In this document: one piece after another, positions 16,413 through 25,650 of the stretch
Numbering within the stretch: position 1 is the first letter of the stretch
How the letters are laid out: each line of letters begins with the position of its first letter
Source: Ignavibacteria bacterium RIFCSPLOWO2_12_FULL_56_21
Lineage (GTDB): Bacteria; Bacteroidota; Ignavibacteria; UBA10030
Assembly: GCA_001802945.1 (NCBI GenBank)
Contig: MHAK01000099.1
Span: forward strand, 1-53,468
Direction: 5' to 3'
DNA length: 53,468 bases
The notes under the pieces: model-generated
Told to the model about the DNA's origin: nothing
Databases searched by the model: none
What the model saw: the letters and a program-made list of their open reading frames with translations, nothing else
Position numbers and translations under genes: made by a program

Positions 16413-16511
16413 GAGGAGCGATAGACCGAAGGCCTTCAGTACTATTGTTCCTTGCGTTTCACACTCCAAAGCAGTACGTTTTCCCCCCGCTGGACCGCAA
16501 TCATTCCTGAG

Positions 16512-18491
16512 ATGACGATGGCCAAACCGAGTGTTGCCGTACCTTCTTCGCATATCACGTCCATCCTGAAGGAAGAGCGTTTATTCAAACCGTCAACGGC
16601 ATTTTCACGTTCGGCAGAAATCTCTTCCATCAAAGAATACCGATCGATCTACAATCGCTCTTTGCGGAATCCCGAGAACTTCTGGGCCGGAATAGCCTCT
16701 GAACTTCATTGGTTCAAAAAGTGGACGAAGGTTCTCCAATGGAAAACCCCGTTTGCCAAATGGTTCGTTGGGGGAAAGATCAATGTGTCCTACAATTGTC
16801 TCGACCGACATTTGACGACATGGAGGAAGAACAAGGCGGCCCTGGTATGGGAAGGGGAGCCCGGAGACTCGAGGACGTTGACCTATCAGGAGCTGCATCG
16901 CGAAGTGTGCAAGTTTGCCAACGTGCTGAAGAAGCTCGGCGTGCAGAAAGGGGACAGGGTCGCGATCTACATGCCACTCATTCCGGAACTCGCCGTCGCA
17001 ATGCTATCATGCGCAAGGATTGGCGCAACGCACTCGATCATCTTCGGCGGCTTCAGTTCGCAGGCCCTGGTCGACAGGATCAACGACGCGCAGGCGAAGC
17101 TCGTCGTAACAGCCGACGGTGGATTTCGTCGAGGTGCTGTCATAGCGTTGAAAAAGAGCGTCGACGAGGCGTTGAAGCAGACTCCGTGCGTCCAATCCGT
17201 CGTCGTATTCAAACGCACCGGAACGGAGGTTCACATGGAACCGGGCCGGGACTACTGGTGGGACGGCCTGATGGAGACGGCGGATGATCGATGCGAAGCC
17301 GAACGGCTTGATGCGGAACACCCATTGTACATTCTGTACACCAGCGGAAGTACAGGAAAGCCAAAAGGTGTGCTCCTTACGACCGGCGGTTACCTGACGG
17401 GGGTGTACATAACGACAAAATGGGTGTTCGATATCAAGGATACGGACACGTACTGGTGTACGGCAGACATTGGCTGGGTGACCGGGCATTCGTACGTCGT
17501 TTATGGTCCGCTTGCGAACGGCGCGACGTCCGTCATGTACGAAGGAGCGCCGAATTGGCCCGAACCCGACCGGTTCTGGAAGATCATCGATCGATATAAG
17601 GTTAATACTTTTTACACCGCTCCTACTGCGATCAGAGCATTTATCAGATGGGGAGAGCAGTGGCCCCTCAAACACGACCTGGGCTCGCTCAGGCTTCTCG
17701 GGACGGTTGGAGAACCTATCAATCCGGAGGCTTGGATGTGGTATTACCGGATCATCGGCAAGGGTAAGTGTCCCATAGTCGACACCTGGTGGCAGACGGA
17801 GACCGGTGCGATAATGATCACTCCCCTTCCGGGTGCGACGCCGTTGAAACCCGGAACGGCGACCCTGCCGTTTCCGGGCATCGATGTCGACATTGTCTCG
17901 AAAGATGGCCGGCCGGTCGGGAAGAATCAGGGCGGGTATCTGGTCATCCGGAAACCATGGCCGTCGATGCTGCGCACGATCTACAGAGACCCCGAACGAT
18001 ACAAGCGCCAGTATTGGAGCGAGATCAAGGGAGTGTACTTTACGGGGGACGGCGCTCGCCGGGACAAAGATGGATATTACTGGATCATGGGACGGGTGGA
18101 TGATGTGATCAACGTCGCGGGCCATCGGTTGGGCACCGCGGAGATCGAAAGCGCGCTTGTCAGCCACGAGGCGGTGGCGGAGGCTGCCGTGGTGGGGAGA
18201 CCGGATGAATTGAAAGGCTCCGCGATTTGTGCCTTTGTGACGCTTGAAGGTGGCAGGACGCCGACTCAGGCCCTGAAGGAAGTATTGCGCCAGCATGTGG
18301 CCAAGGAGATCGGGGCGCTGGCCAGACCGGATGAGATCCGCTTTTCCGAAGCGCTTCCAAAAACCCGCAGCGGAAAGATCATGCGAAGGTTGCTGAGAGA
18401 GATCGCCTCGACCGGGTCGGTATCGGGAGACACGACCACGCTGGAGGACTTTTCCGTTCTCGAAAAACTTCGCGCCGCCGAGGAGGAATAG
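16512..18491 (+). CDS. acs: Acetyl-CoA synthetase
   Basis: Activates acetate to acetyl-CoA through acetyl-AMP in the cytoplasm. About 659 residues, the normal Acs length. The ATP-binding loop [11 protein letters not shown], the adenylation core [14 protein letters not shown] and the C-terminal [13 protein letters not shown] are all present. The Lys in the last motif is the catalytic residue that protein acetyltransferases silence in this family. I start at the ATG at 16512 (MTMAKPS). An ATG at 16452 would add 20 residues not typical of the family, and neither has a strong ribosome site. It is followed at 3 bases by the alkyltransferase gene, so the two are co-transcribed. No regulator gene is nearby. 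Confidence 0.93.
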   Translation: MTMAKPSVAVPSSHITSILKEERLFKPSTAFSRSAEISSIKEYRSIYNRSLRNPENFWAGIASELHWFKKWTKVLQWKTPFAKWFVGGKINVSYNCLDRHLTTWRKNKAALVWEGEPGDSRTLTYQELHREVCKFANVLKKLGVQKGDRVAIYMPLIPELAVAMLSCARIGATHSIIFGGFSSQALVDRINDAQAKLVVTADGGFRRGAVIALKKSVDEALKQTPCVQSVVVFKRTGTEVHMEPGRDYWWDGLMETADDRCEAERLDAEHPLYILYTSGSTGKPKGVLLTTGGYLTGVYITTKWVFDIKDTDTYWCTADIGWVTGHSYVVYGPLANGATSVMYEGAPNWPEPDRFWKIIDRYKVNTFYTAPTAIRAFIRWGEQWPLKHDLGSLRLLGTVGEPINPEAWMWYYRIIGKGKCPIVDTWWQTETGAIMITPLPGATPLKPGTATLPFPGIDVDIVSKDGRPVGKNQGGYLVIRKPWPSMLRTIYRDPERYKRQYWSEIKGVYFTGDGARRDKDGYYWIMGRVDDVINVAGHRLGTAEIESALVSHEAVAEAAVVGRPDELKGSAICAFVTLEGGRTPTQALKEVLRQHVAKEIGALARPDEIRFSEALPKTRSGKIMRRLLREIASTGSVSGDTTTLEDFSVLEKLRAAEEE

Positions 18492-18494
18492 GCC

Positions 18495-19004
18495 ATGCCC
18501 CGGTTCTTCTGGTCGACGGTCGAATCACAGATCGGGACGATCTATGTCGCATCAACGGTCAAAGGAATATGCAAAATCGCCATACCGGGCGAGACAAAGA
18601 AGGATTTCATGACGTGGCTGGAGCGTCACGCCGACAAAGGTCCGATCGTCGAGGACCAGCAGAAGCATCGTAAGTTCGCCGATGAACTGAACAGGTATTT
18701 TGGCCGGAAACTGGTGAAGTTCCATGTGCGTCTCGACCTTCTTGGCACACCGTTTCAGCGTCGCGTCTGGAAGGAGTTGCGGAAGGTGCGTTATGGCACG
18801 ACCATATCGTACCGGGAACTATCGCGGCGAGTCGGCATGCCTCGCGCGTACCAGACCGTAGGTCGGGCCAACGGGGCGAATCCTCTTCCCATCGTCATTC
18901 CCTGCCATCGTATCATCGGAAGCGACGACAAACTTGTCGGGTATGCGGCTGGCATCAAGACGAAGGAATTCTTGCTGAGGCTCGAAGGAGCGTTGCTCGT
19001 CTGA
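18495..19004 (+). CDS. ogt: Methylated-DNA--protein-cysteine S-methyltransferase
   Basis: Repairs O6-alkylguanine by moving the alkyl group to its own cysteine, a one-use reaction. 169 residues. The C-terminal domain shows GTPFQRRVWKELRKVRYGTT, then ISYRELSRRVG (helix-turn-helix) and the active-site block NPLPIVIPCHRIIGS with acceptor Cys in PCHR. The N-terminal half is diverged, as usual. It begins 3 bases after acs, with GAGGAATAGGCC as a possible ribosome site inside the end of acs. The gene_symbol follows the common Ogt-type architecture; it lacks the Ada regulatory domain. Confidence 0.92.
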   Translation: MPRFFWSTVESQIGTIYVASTVKGICKIAIPGETKKDFMTWLERHADKGPIVEDQQKHRKFADELNRYFGRKLVKFHVRLDLLGTPFQRRVWKELRKVRYGTTISYRELSRRVGMPRAYQTVGRANGANPLPIVIPCHRIIGSDDKLVGYAAGIKTKEFLLRLEGALLV

Positions 19005-19158
19005 CGCAAAGTTGGTGTCAAGTACTTTGTTCCGAAGGTCTGCACGGTGCTCATGATACCGCTTGCCGACCTTCAGTTTTTTTGGTAGGTTGTAGACGCG
19101 TTGCCGCATATCCCCTCGGGCTGCGCATCATCGCTGTACATACTTCATCCGTCACCGA

Positions 19159-21396
19159 GTGCTCACCGTGTCGTTTCTTCGCGATTTGAATCCCGCGCAG
19201 CAGGATGCCGTCCGAGCCGTCAACGGTCCGGTGATGATCATTGCTGGAGCGGGGAGCGGGAAGACGCGTGTGCTGACGTATCGCATCGCCCATCTCATCT
19301 CGTGCGGCGTTCCGCCGTCGAGCATTCTGGCGCTGACATTCACGAACAAAGCGGCGCAGGAAATGAAACAGAGAATCGGCGTGCTCGCTGGCGACACGGC
19401 GCGCGACTTGTGGATGGGAACGTTCCATTCCATGTTCGCGAGGATTCTCCGCCGCGAAAGCACCCACCTCGGGTATACCCCGTCATACAGCATCTACGAT
19501 TCGGACGATTCCCTGGGCGCGGTGAAGCGCTCCATGGAACGGTTGCGGATCGCGACGCAGCAGTATCATCCGACGGCCATTCGCTCACGCATCAGTTTCT
19601 GTAAGAATCAGATGATCACTCCGTCGGCGGCGCAGGAACGGAGCAAGGACATCTTCGATGAGCAAGCGGCCCGCGTGTATTCCGAATACATACGGCTCCT
19701 GAAATCGAGCAACGCGATGGATTTCGACGACCTCCTCGTCAAGCCCATTGAGCTGTTTGAAGCGCATCCCGAAATCCTGGGGAAATACCAGCATAGGTTC
19801 ACATTCCTTCTGGTCGATGAGTTTCAGGATACCAACAGGGCGCAGTATAAAGTGATGCAACTCCTGGGCGAGAAATATCGGAACATCTGTGTGGTCGGAG
19901 ATGATGCCCAAAGCATTTATTCGTTCCGTGGAGCCGATGTGCGCAATATCCTGGATTTCACGAAGGATTATCCGGATTGTCAATCGTTCAAACTGGAGCA
20001 GAATTACCGTTCAACGAAATCCATCATTGGCGTCGCGGACGCTCTCATTCAGAATAACACCAACCGGCTGCAGAAGCACCTTTGGACGGATAACGACAGG
20101 GGCGATCCAGTCAAGGTCCTGCAATGTGCCGATGATCAAGATGAAGCGCTGAGGATCGTCCACATTGTGCAGGAGGAGGTGGGAAAACACAAGGCGGACC
20201 TGAAAGATGTTGCCATTCTCTACCGAACGAACGCGCAGTCGCGCGCAATCGAGGATGCTCTTCGCCGCAGTGGCGTGCCGTACACCATTGTCGGCGGTAT
20301 TCGCTTCTATGAACGAAAAGAGATCAAGGATGTTCTTGCATACCTTCGATTGCTGGCAAACCCAAAGGACCAGGAAAGCCTGCTGCGCGTCATCAATGTG
20401 CCGGCGCGGGGGATCGGTGATACAACCGTCGAACGGCTTCGGGCGTACGCGGAAACACTGCGCGTATCACTGCTCGAGGCTCTGAGTCATGCCGACGGAA
20501 TCACGGAGCTGTCCGAGCGCACCCGACGTTCCGTCAGACACTTTGGGTCGCTGATCGCCAAGTACAGCCACCTTCGCTCGCACATGGGACTGGGGGAATG
20601 GCCGCGGGCATTGGTCGATGAATTGGGCATTCTGACCGTTCTTAAAGAGGAACGCACGCCGGAGGCGATGGCGCGCTGGGAAAACATCCAGGAGCTCTTG
20701 TCCGCCCTGTCAGAATTCGCCCAGCAGGGAAGCAGTGCAACGCTGGAGGCATTCCTGGAAGAGGTGTCGCTCGTGTCGGACATCGACACTTGGGAAGGGA
20801 CGACCAACGCCGTAACGCTGATGACTCTGCATGCTTCCAAAGGACTGGAATTCCCGGTCGTGTGCGTTGCTGGATTGGAGGAAGGGCTGCTCCCGTTTGC
20901 GTCGTCACAAATGGATCCGGCAGACGTGGAGGAGGAGCGGAGACTCTTGTATGTGGGGATGACGCGCGCGCAAAGAAAACTCTACCTGGCGTATGCGCAC
21001 ATGCGATACCGATTCGGAGAGGCTACGTTCTCAGCCCCCTCCCGGTTCCTTGCCGAAGTTGGAGCCGATCACGTGGAGCACGAACATAAGCGCGTTCCCG
21101 TACGGGGAGGGATCCGTTCAACGGCCTCCGAACGCTCCGTTCGTTCGACCGCGCATCGTAAACCCCCGCGCGTTTCGGAGGATGGATTCACATCCGATGC
21201 GATGCCCGACTATGAATCGGAATCCCAGGAACTGACCGCGATCAAACGGGGCCACATGGTGCGCCACGAACTGTTCGGACGTGGAAAAGTAATCGAGGTA
21301 TCGGGGTCGGGAGAGGGAAGGAAAGCTGTGGTGCAGTTTGAAGATTTTGGATTGAAGAGCTTGATCCTCAAGTTTGCAAGGTTGCGGCCGGGCTGA
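19159..21396 (+). CDS. pcrA: UvrD/PcrA-type 3'-5' DNA helicase
   Basis: Superfamily 1A helicase acting in nucleotide excision repair and removal of stalled complexes. 745 residues with all motifs in order: Walker A GAGSGKTRVL near residue 30, motif II LVDEFQDTNRAQ, motif III GDDAQSIYSFRGAD, QNYRST, LMTLHASKGLEF, and motif VI EEERRLLYVGMTRA. The C-terminus ends in a Tudor-like segment (IKRGHMVRHELFGRGKVIEV), which in PcrA/UvrD binds RNA polymerase. The likely start is GTG at 19159 or the in-frame GTG at 19168 (SFLRDLNPAQ follows). It stands alone, with about 150 bases of non-coding DNA before it. Confidence 0.94.
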   Translation: MLTVSFLRDLNPAQQDAVRAVNGPVMIIAGAGSGKTRVLTYRIAHLISCGVPPSSILALTFTNKAAQEMKQRIGVLAGDTARDLWMGTFHSMFARILRRESTHLGYTPSYSIYDSDDSLGAVKRSMERLRIATQQYHPTAIRSRISFCKNQMITPSAAQERSKDIFDEQAARVYSEYIRLLKSSNAMDFDDLLVKPIELFEAHPEILGKYQHRFTFLLVDEFQDTNRAQYKVMQLLGEKYRNICVVGDDAQSIYSFRGADVRNILDFTKDYPDCQSFKLEQNYRSTKSIIGVADALIQNNTNRLQKHLWTDNDRGDPVKVLQCADDQDEALRIVHIVQEEVGKHKADLKDVAILYRTNAQSRAIEDALRRSGVPYTIVGGIRFYERKEIKDVLAYLRLLANPKDQESLLRVINVPARGIGDTTVERLRAYAETLRVSLLEALSHADGITELSERTRRSVRHFGSLIAKYSHLRSHMGLGEWPRALVDELGILTVLKEERTPEAMARWENIQELLSALSEFAQQGSSATLEAFLEEVSLVSDIDTWEGTTNAVTLMTLHASKGLEFPVVCVAGLEEGLLPFASSQMDPADVEEERRLLYVGMTRAQRKLYLAYAHMRYRFGEATFSAPSRFLAEVGADHVEHEHKRVPVRGGIRSTASERSVRSTAHRKPPRVSEDGFTSDAMPDYESESQELTAIKRGHMVRHELFGRGKVIEVSGSGEGRKAVVQFEDFGLKSLILKFARLRPG

Positions 21397-21419
21397 GCCG
21401 CCCTTTTTGACGATTCGCT

Positions 21420-21857
21420 CTACTCATCCCATCGCGACGAACTGACGACCACGATCCGGTGCCAGTATTCACGATGGATGTAGTGGGTGATGAGAGCCTG
21501 GAATGCCGCCACCCTTCCGGAAGGTACGATCACGTAGAAGACTGAAGGGGATCCGGTACGTCGGTGGAATTGGTCGAGAAAAACGTTGTATTGCGTGAGG
21601 GCGTGGTCGTTCTCAAAATCGTGGTCCCCAGTTTTTGCTTCCCCAATAACGTATCGCTTCGACACGGCATCGTAGGCATACACGTCCGGCGCTTTATCCT
21701 CCTGATCACCGTATCCATCGTTCAAAAGCTCCTGGGGCGTGAGAAATCCCCTGACGCCGTCGGCCGCGCTGACGGTGAACCCCTCATGCTGGAACACTTC
21801 AACCAATTCTTCAACGAGCGACCGGTGTTTCTCCAGGTCGGCGTCTTTCCGTATCAC
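21420..21857 (-). CDS. Small PD-(D/E)XK nuclease-like protein downstream of bshA
   Basis: 145 residues, no signal peptide. The central part reads DKAPDVYAYDAVSKRYVIGE followed by AKTG. Asp58 and Glu73-x-Lys75 are arranged as in the PD-(D/E)XK nuclease fold (Asp on one strand, ExK on the next), and flanking segments fit the alpha-beta core: an N-terminal helix LEKHRSLVEELVEVFQHEGF and a later QYNVFLDQF helix. Such proteins include restriction-like and Holliday-junction-like enzymes and also inactive relatives. It starts 6 bases after bshA ends, on the same strand, so the two are co-transcribed. No functional link to bacillithiol is evident. I did not recognise a named family. Confidence 0.55.
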   Translation of the reverse strand: MIRKDADLEKHRSLVEELVEVFQHEGFTVSAADGVRGFLTPQELLNDGYGDQEDKAPDVYAYDAVSKRYVIGEAKTGDHDFENDHALTQYNVFLDQFHRRTGSPSVFYVIVPSGRVAAFQALITHYIHREYWHRIVVVSSSRWDE

Positions 21858-21862
21858 GTGCG

Positions 21863-22999
21863 CTATTTGGCTCCGACCGTTTCGTGTGAAAGAATGCGCT
21901 GGTAGTACTGCTCATACTGTGTAACGATGCGTTCGCTGTCAAATTCAACCGCCCGACGTCTGGCTGACTGGGCGAACATCCGGTGTTTGGCGGGATTGGA
22001 CAGGAGGTCGATCGCGTAGCGGGCCATCCGGTCGATGTCTCCGATCTCGGCAATAAACCCCGTTTGACCGTGAACCTGGAGCTCGGGCAATCCGCCCACG
22101 CTCGAACTGATGATGGGCACTTCACAGGCCATTGCTTCGAGTGCAGAGAGGCCGAAGCTTTCGGACTGGCTCGGCATGAGAAAGAGATCTGCCGCCGACA
22201 GAAGTTCAACGATGTCGATCTGTTTTCCGAGGAAGTGGACTGAGTCTTGCAGGCCGAGCTCGCGAGTGAGGAGCTCACACTGCGAGCGGTCTGGTCCGTC
22301 GCCGATGAGCAGCAACGTGCTGTGCACTTTCTTGTGGACTTCGCCGAAGATTCTGATGACGTCCTGGACCCGCTTTACGGGACGGAAATTCGACGTGTGG
22401 ACGAGGATCTTTCCTCCCTCTGCACAATACCGCTTGCGTACGTGGTCAGCGGGGAGCCTGCGATAAAATGTCGTATCGACAAAGTTGGGGATGACTTCGA
22501 TGGCTTTGTTGATGCCGTAGTTTGTTAGCGTCTTTTCCCGAAGGAAGCGTGAGACTGCAGTCACGCCGTCGCTTTGTTCGATGCTGAATCGGAGGATAGG
22601 GAGGAAACTCGGCTCCAGCCCGACCAGCGTAATATCCGTGCCGTGAAGAGTGGTAACGACGCGGATGTCCGGGGCATGGAGGACCTGCTTGGCGAGATAT
22701 GCGCTGGTCGCGTGGGGGATAGCGTAATGACAATGGAAAATGTCGAGCTTTTCGTACTGGGCAACCTCAACCATCTTGCTGGAGAGGGCCAGCGTATAGA
22801 GGGGAAAATCAAAAAGGGGATAGCTGGACATTTCCACTTCATGGTAGAAGATGTTATCCTGGAATCCCGCAAGTCGCATGGGAATGGCATAGCTGATAAA
22901 GTGCACTTGGTGACCCCTGCGCGCGAGTGCCTTGCCAAGCTCGGTGGCGACGACGCCGCTTCCGCCATAGGTCGGATAACATGTAATTCCAATTTTCAT
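21863..22999 (-). CDS. bshA: N-acetyl-alpha-D-glucosaminyl L-malate synthase (bacillithiol pathway)
   Basis: First step of bacillithiol synthesis: joins GlcNAc from UDP-GlcNAc to L-malate. 378 residues of the GT4 glycosyltransferase fold. The N-terminus MKIGITCYPTYGGSGVVATE with GHQVHFISYAIPMRL is diagnostic for BshA. The HGTDITLVG loop, VIPNFVD, and the C-terminal nucleotide-sugar site PSQSESFGLSALEAMACEVP are also present. No bshB or bshC is visible in the window. The CoA-disulfide-reductase-like gene at 37978 also belongs to low-molecular-weight thiol redox chemistry. A promoter is proposed at 23006-23034, giving an almost leaderless message. Confidence 0.93.
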   Translation of the reverse strand: MKIGITCYPTYGGSGVVATELGKALARRGHQVHFISYAIPMRLAGFQDNIFYHEVEMSSYPLFDFPLYTLALSSKMVEVAQYEKLDIFHCHYAIPHATSAYLAKQVLHAPDIRVVTTLHGTDITLVGLEPSFLPILRFSIEQSDGVTAVSRFLREKTLTNYGINKAIEVIPNFVDTTFYRRLPADHVRKRYCAEGGKILVHTSNFRPVKRVQDVIRIFGEVHKKVHSTLLLIGDGPDRSQCELLTRELGLQDSVHFLGKQIDIVELLSAADLFLMPSQSESFGLSALEAMACEVPIISSSVGGLPELQVHGQTGFIAEIGDIDRMARYAIDLLSNPAKHRMFAQSARRRAVEFDSERIVTQYEQYYQRILSHETVGAK

Positions 23000-23005
23000 G
23001 GTATG

Positions 23006-23034
23006 ATGGTAGAGAGAAATGAATGGACATTCAA
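23006..23034 (-). promoter_or_regulatory. Candidate bshA promoter
   Basis: On the minus strand: TTGAAT (23034-23029), 17 bases, TACCAT (23011-23006). A start site about 7 bases further would fall at or next to the bshA ATG (22999), giving a leaderless transcript, and no ribosome site is seen before that ATG. The -10 is weak. Confidence 0.4.
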
Positions 23035-23250
23035 GGAATCGGATCGATCGTACGGGTAGATGACGCAGGTGTGGAGAATAGAAACAATGATTACGTGGTT
23101 GTAGAACGGTGGCTGTGAGCGTGAAGAATGGGCAGTGGAACGATTTCGGATGTATCGGCGTTCCTTCAATCGTTGGCAGTTATGGGAACTACCGTTTGGG
23201 TCCTTGACATTCCAGCTGGTTTGCCGTACCTTTGTGGAGGTTGTTTCGCC
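23035..23250. other. Non-coding gap between bshA and the SUF operon
   Basis: About 216 bases between the divergent bshA and rrf2 promoters. I see no gene, RNA structure or repeat that I can support here. Confidence 0.5.
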
Positions 23251-23305
23251 AAGAGTCATTTTGACTCTTTCTTTTTGGACCAATATAGGACCTGAATAGT
23301 CGTAT
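23251..23305 (+). promoter_or_regulatory. SUF operon promoter with two inverted repeats (probable Rrf2 operator)
   Basis: TTGACT (23261-23266), 17 bases, TATAGG (23284-23289). A perfect dyad ATAnGAC-N7-GTCnTAT at 23285-23305 overlaps the -10 and ends two bases before the rrf2 ATG. Its half-sites resemble the ATA..GAC form of IscR-type sites. A second palindrome, AAGAGTCA-ttt-TGACTCTT (23251-23269), overlaps the -35. A repressor bound at either would block polymerase, so autoregulation by the Rrf2 protein encoded next is the natural inference. The 5' leader would be only about 12 bases with no ribosome site. Confidence 0.7.
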
Positions 23306-23307
23306 TT

Positions 23308-23712
23308 ATGTTCCAGTTATCAAAGCGTGTTGAATACGGGCTGATCGCCCTTCGTCACATGGCCATGCATCCTACGGGACAGGTCTACACGGCGAAGGAG
23401 CTTGCCAAGGAATACGACATCCCCTATGAACTCTTGGCAAAAGTCTTGCAGAAACTGGCAAGGTCCGGCCTCATTTTCTCGCTGCAAGGCGTGCGGGGCG
23501 GTTACACGCTTGGCCAAGATCCCAACAAACTTTCCGTGGCCCATGTCATCCGCATCATCGAAGAAGAAAAACCGATGATTGCGGAATGTTATGTCGAAGG
23601 AGCGGACAGCTGTTCGATCTTCGATGTCTGCACGATTCGCAAGCCGCTCGGCAAGGTTCAGCGGAATCTGAACATTTTGTTCGATAAAATGACGATCCAG
23701 GAAATCATCTGA
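23308..23712 (+). CDS. Rrf2 family iron-sulfur transcription regulator of the SUF operon
   Basis: 134 residues. An N-terminal winged helix (LSKRVEYGLIALRHMAMHP, then AKELAKEYDIPYELLAKVLQ and GVRGGYTLG) is the Rrf2 signature. Three cysteines, Cys94, Cys102 and Cys108, lie in the cluster-binding loop (AECYVEGADSCSIFDVC), as in IscR, SufR or RsrR, so it should bind a [2Fe-2S] or [4Fe-4S] cluster and sense Fe-S status. The spacing (seven, then five residues) differs from the classical IscR C-x5-C-x5-C as I count it. It heads the SUF operon, and the dyad just before its ATG suggests self-repression. I leave the symbol empty because iscR and sufR cannot be separated by sight. Confidence 0.88.
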   Translation: MFQLSKRVEYGLIALRHMAMHPTGQVYTAKELAKEYDIPYELLAKVLQKLARSGLIFSLQGVRGGYTLGQDPNKLSVAHVIRIIEEEKPMIAECYVEGADSCSIFDVCTIRKPLGKVQRNLNILFDKMTIQEII

Positions 23713-23726
23713 CAAGGACATCGACC

Positions 23727-24125
23727 ATGTCTACTCCGCTCTCGATCTTCACAGACAACACGAAAGAGTTCCTGAAGTTCATGAAGTCGAGGTATACCCT
23801 GATCCACCAGTCGAATGTGTTCTTCCGGGACGTGCATTATGCGGTCATGGCATATCTCGAGCTCAACAAAGTCCATCCGCGGTATCTTGAATCAGAAGAG
23901 CTCACGCGCCGCGTGATCGCGCACCTTGAGCAGCAGGGATTGTTGAGGCCGATCGACGCTCGCACGTGGCTGGTCACGGTTCCCGAATTCAAACTCCCGT
24001 CGTCGAAACCCGCTGCACCAGCAAAGCCTGCTCCGGGAGCTGCATCACGACCGGCCGCACCCAAACCGGCCGCCGCCCCCGCGACACCGGTGGCTCCGGC
24101 ACCTCAACCGCCGCAAGGTTCATGA
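23727..24125 (+). CDS. Unknown SUF-operon protein with an Ala/Pro-rich tail
   Basis: 132 residues, not recognised. The first 90 or so residues look globular and helical ([20 protein letters not shown], then [20 protein letters not shown] and [15 protein letters not shown]). The last 40 are almost only Ala, Pro and Lys, a flexible tail. There are no cysteines, so it is not itself a cluster carrier. It sits 14 bases after rrf2 and 37 before sufB and so is in the operon. The helical part could be a winged-helix or a small adaptor, and the tail could tether it to a partner. Both are guesses. Confidence 0.7.
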   Translation: MSTPLSIFTDNTKEFLKFMKSRYTLIHQSNVFFRDVHYAVMAYLELNKVHPRYLESEELTRRVIAHLEQQGLLRPIDARTWLVTVPEFKLPSSKPAAPAKPAPGAASRPAAPKPAAAPATPVAPAPQPPQGS

Positions 24126-24162
24126 ATACAAAGGGCACTGCCCTGAAATCGCATCACATATC

Positions 24163-25611
24163 ATGACCACTGAACCAAACACGATCGAAGATCTCGCCAA
24201 CCGGGAATACAAGTGGGGCTTTGTCTCCGATGTAGAGAGCGAATCCGCTCCCAAGGGTTTGGGCGAGGCTACGATCCGTTATATCTCGGCCCGAAAGAAC
24301 GAACCCGAGTGGCTGCTTGAGTGGCGGCTGAAATCGTACCGCCACTGGTTGCAGATGACGGAGCCGACGTGGGCGAATGTCCGCTATCCCAAGGTGGACT
24401 ACCAGGACATCATCTACTATTCAGCCCCGAAGAAGAAGCCTGGTTTGAAGAGCTTGAGCGAGGTCGATCCCGAGCTGCTCCGCACATACGAGAAGCTTGG
24501 CATTCCGTTGCGTGAACAGGAAATGCTTGCAGGAGTGGCGGTGGACGCTGTCTTTGACAGCGTGTCGGTTGCAACGACATACAAGGGAAAGCTCAAAGAA
24601 TTGGGAATCATCTTCTGTTCGTTTTCCGAGGCGGTCCAGGAGCACCCGGAACTTGTTCGCAAGTATCTTGGGTCGGTCGTGCCCCCAAACGACAACTTCT
24701 TCGCTGCGCTCAATTCTGCCGTATTTTCGGACGGATCATTCTGCTATATCCCGAAAGGCGTGCGTTGTCCGATGGAGCTTTCTACCTACTTCCGGATCAA
24801 TGCGGCGAACACGGGTCAATTCGAACGCACGCTGATTGTCGCAGAAGAAGGTGCGTATGTGAGTTATCTGGAAGGGTGCACGGCCCCTATGCGCGACACG
24901 AATCAACTGCACGCCGCCGTCGTGGAACTGGTGGCCGTCGGGGACAACGCGTCGATAAAGTACTCGACAGTGCAAAACTGGTATCCAGGGGACAAGGAAG
25001 GCAGAGGAGGAATCTACAATTTCGTCACGAAGCGCGGAAAGTGCATCGGACGCAATACAAGGATCTCGTGGACACAGGTGGAGACGGGTTCCGCCATTAC
25101 ATGGAAATACCCGAGCGTCATTCTGCAGGGGGACAACGCCGTCGGCGAATTCTATTCGGTGGCCGTTGTGAACAATCATCAACAGGCCGATACGGGAACA
25201 AAGATGATCCATATCGGCAAGAATACAAGGAGCACGATCGTTTCCAAGGGCATCTCCGCGGGGTTTGGCCAGAATTCATACCGAGGACAGGTTTCGATCA
25301 AGAAAGGTGCAACGAACGCCCGGAATTTTTCGCAATGCGATTCTCTGCTGCTGGGAGACACCTGCGGCGCTCACACTTTCCCCTATATCGAAGTACGGAA
25401 CACCACTTCAAAGGTCGAACATGAAGCGTCGACATCGAAGATCGGCGAGGATCAGATCTTCTACTGCAAACAGCGTGGACTTGCGGCGGAGGACGCCGTG
25501 AACATGATCGTCAACGGATTTTGCCGCGAAGTCTTTCGCGAGCTTCCGATGGAATTCGCCGTCGAAGCTCAGAAACTTCTCGGCGTTAGCCTGGAGGGAA
25601 GCGTCGGCTGA
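24163..25611 (+). CDS. sufB: Fe-S cluster assembly scaffold SufB
   Basis: 482 residues, the usual length. SufB is the scaffold subunit of the SufBC2D complex on which [4Fe-4S] clusters are built from SufS/SufU sulfur. Recognisable blocks: [15 protein letters not shown] at the start, [60 protein letters not shown], and the terminal beta-helix with [20 protein letters not shown] and [20 protein letters not shown]. The Cys residues needed for sulfur transfer lie in these blocks. It is followed at 39 bases by sufC and is part of the operon starting at rrf2. Confidence 0.96.
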   Translation: MTTEPNTIEDLANREYKWGFVSDVESESAPKGLGEATIRYISARKNEPEWLLEWRLKSYRHWLQMTEPTWANVRYPKVDYQDIIYYSAPKKKPGLKSLSEVDPELLRTYEKLGIPLREQEMLAGVAVDAVFDSVSVATTYKGKLKELGIIFCSFSEAVQEHPELVRKYLGSVVPPNDNFFAALNSAVFSDGSFCYIPKGVRCPMELSTYFRINAANTGQFERTLIVAEEGAYVSYLEGCTAPMRDTNQLHAAVVELVAVGDNASIKYSTVQNWYPGDKEGRGGIYNFVTKRGKCIGRNTRISWTQVETGSAITWKYPSVILQGDNAVGEFYSVAVVNNHQQADTGTKMIHIGKNTRSTIVSKGISAGFGQNSYRGQVSIKKGATNARNFSQCDSLLLGDTCGAHTFPYIEVRNTTSKVEHEASTSKIGEDQIFYCKQRGLAAEDAVNMIVNGFCREVFRELPMEFAVEAQKLLGVSLEGSVG

Positions 25612-25650
25612 TGCCGGCGCCACACGATACTGCGAAAGGAACGATGTCAC

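Noticed and set aside
17007-18296. 429-codon open frame on the minus strand across acs
   Set aside because: It is the antisense shadow of a well-conserved acetyl-CoA synthetase; its translation has no recognisable domain and is rich in Arg, His and Pro, as expected from a GC-rich complementary strand.
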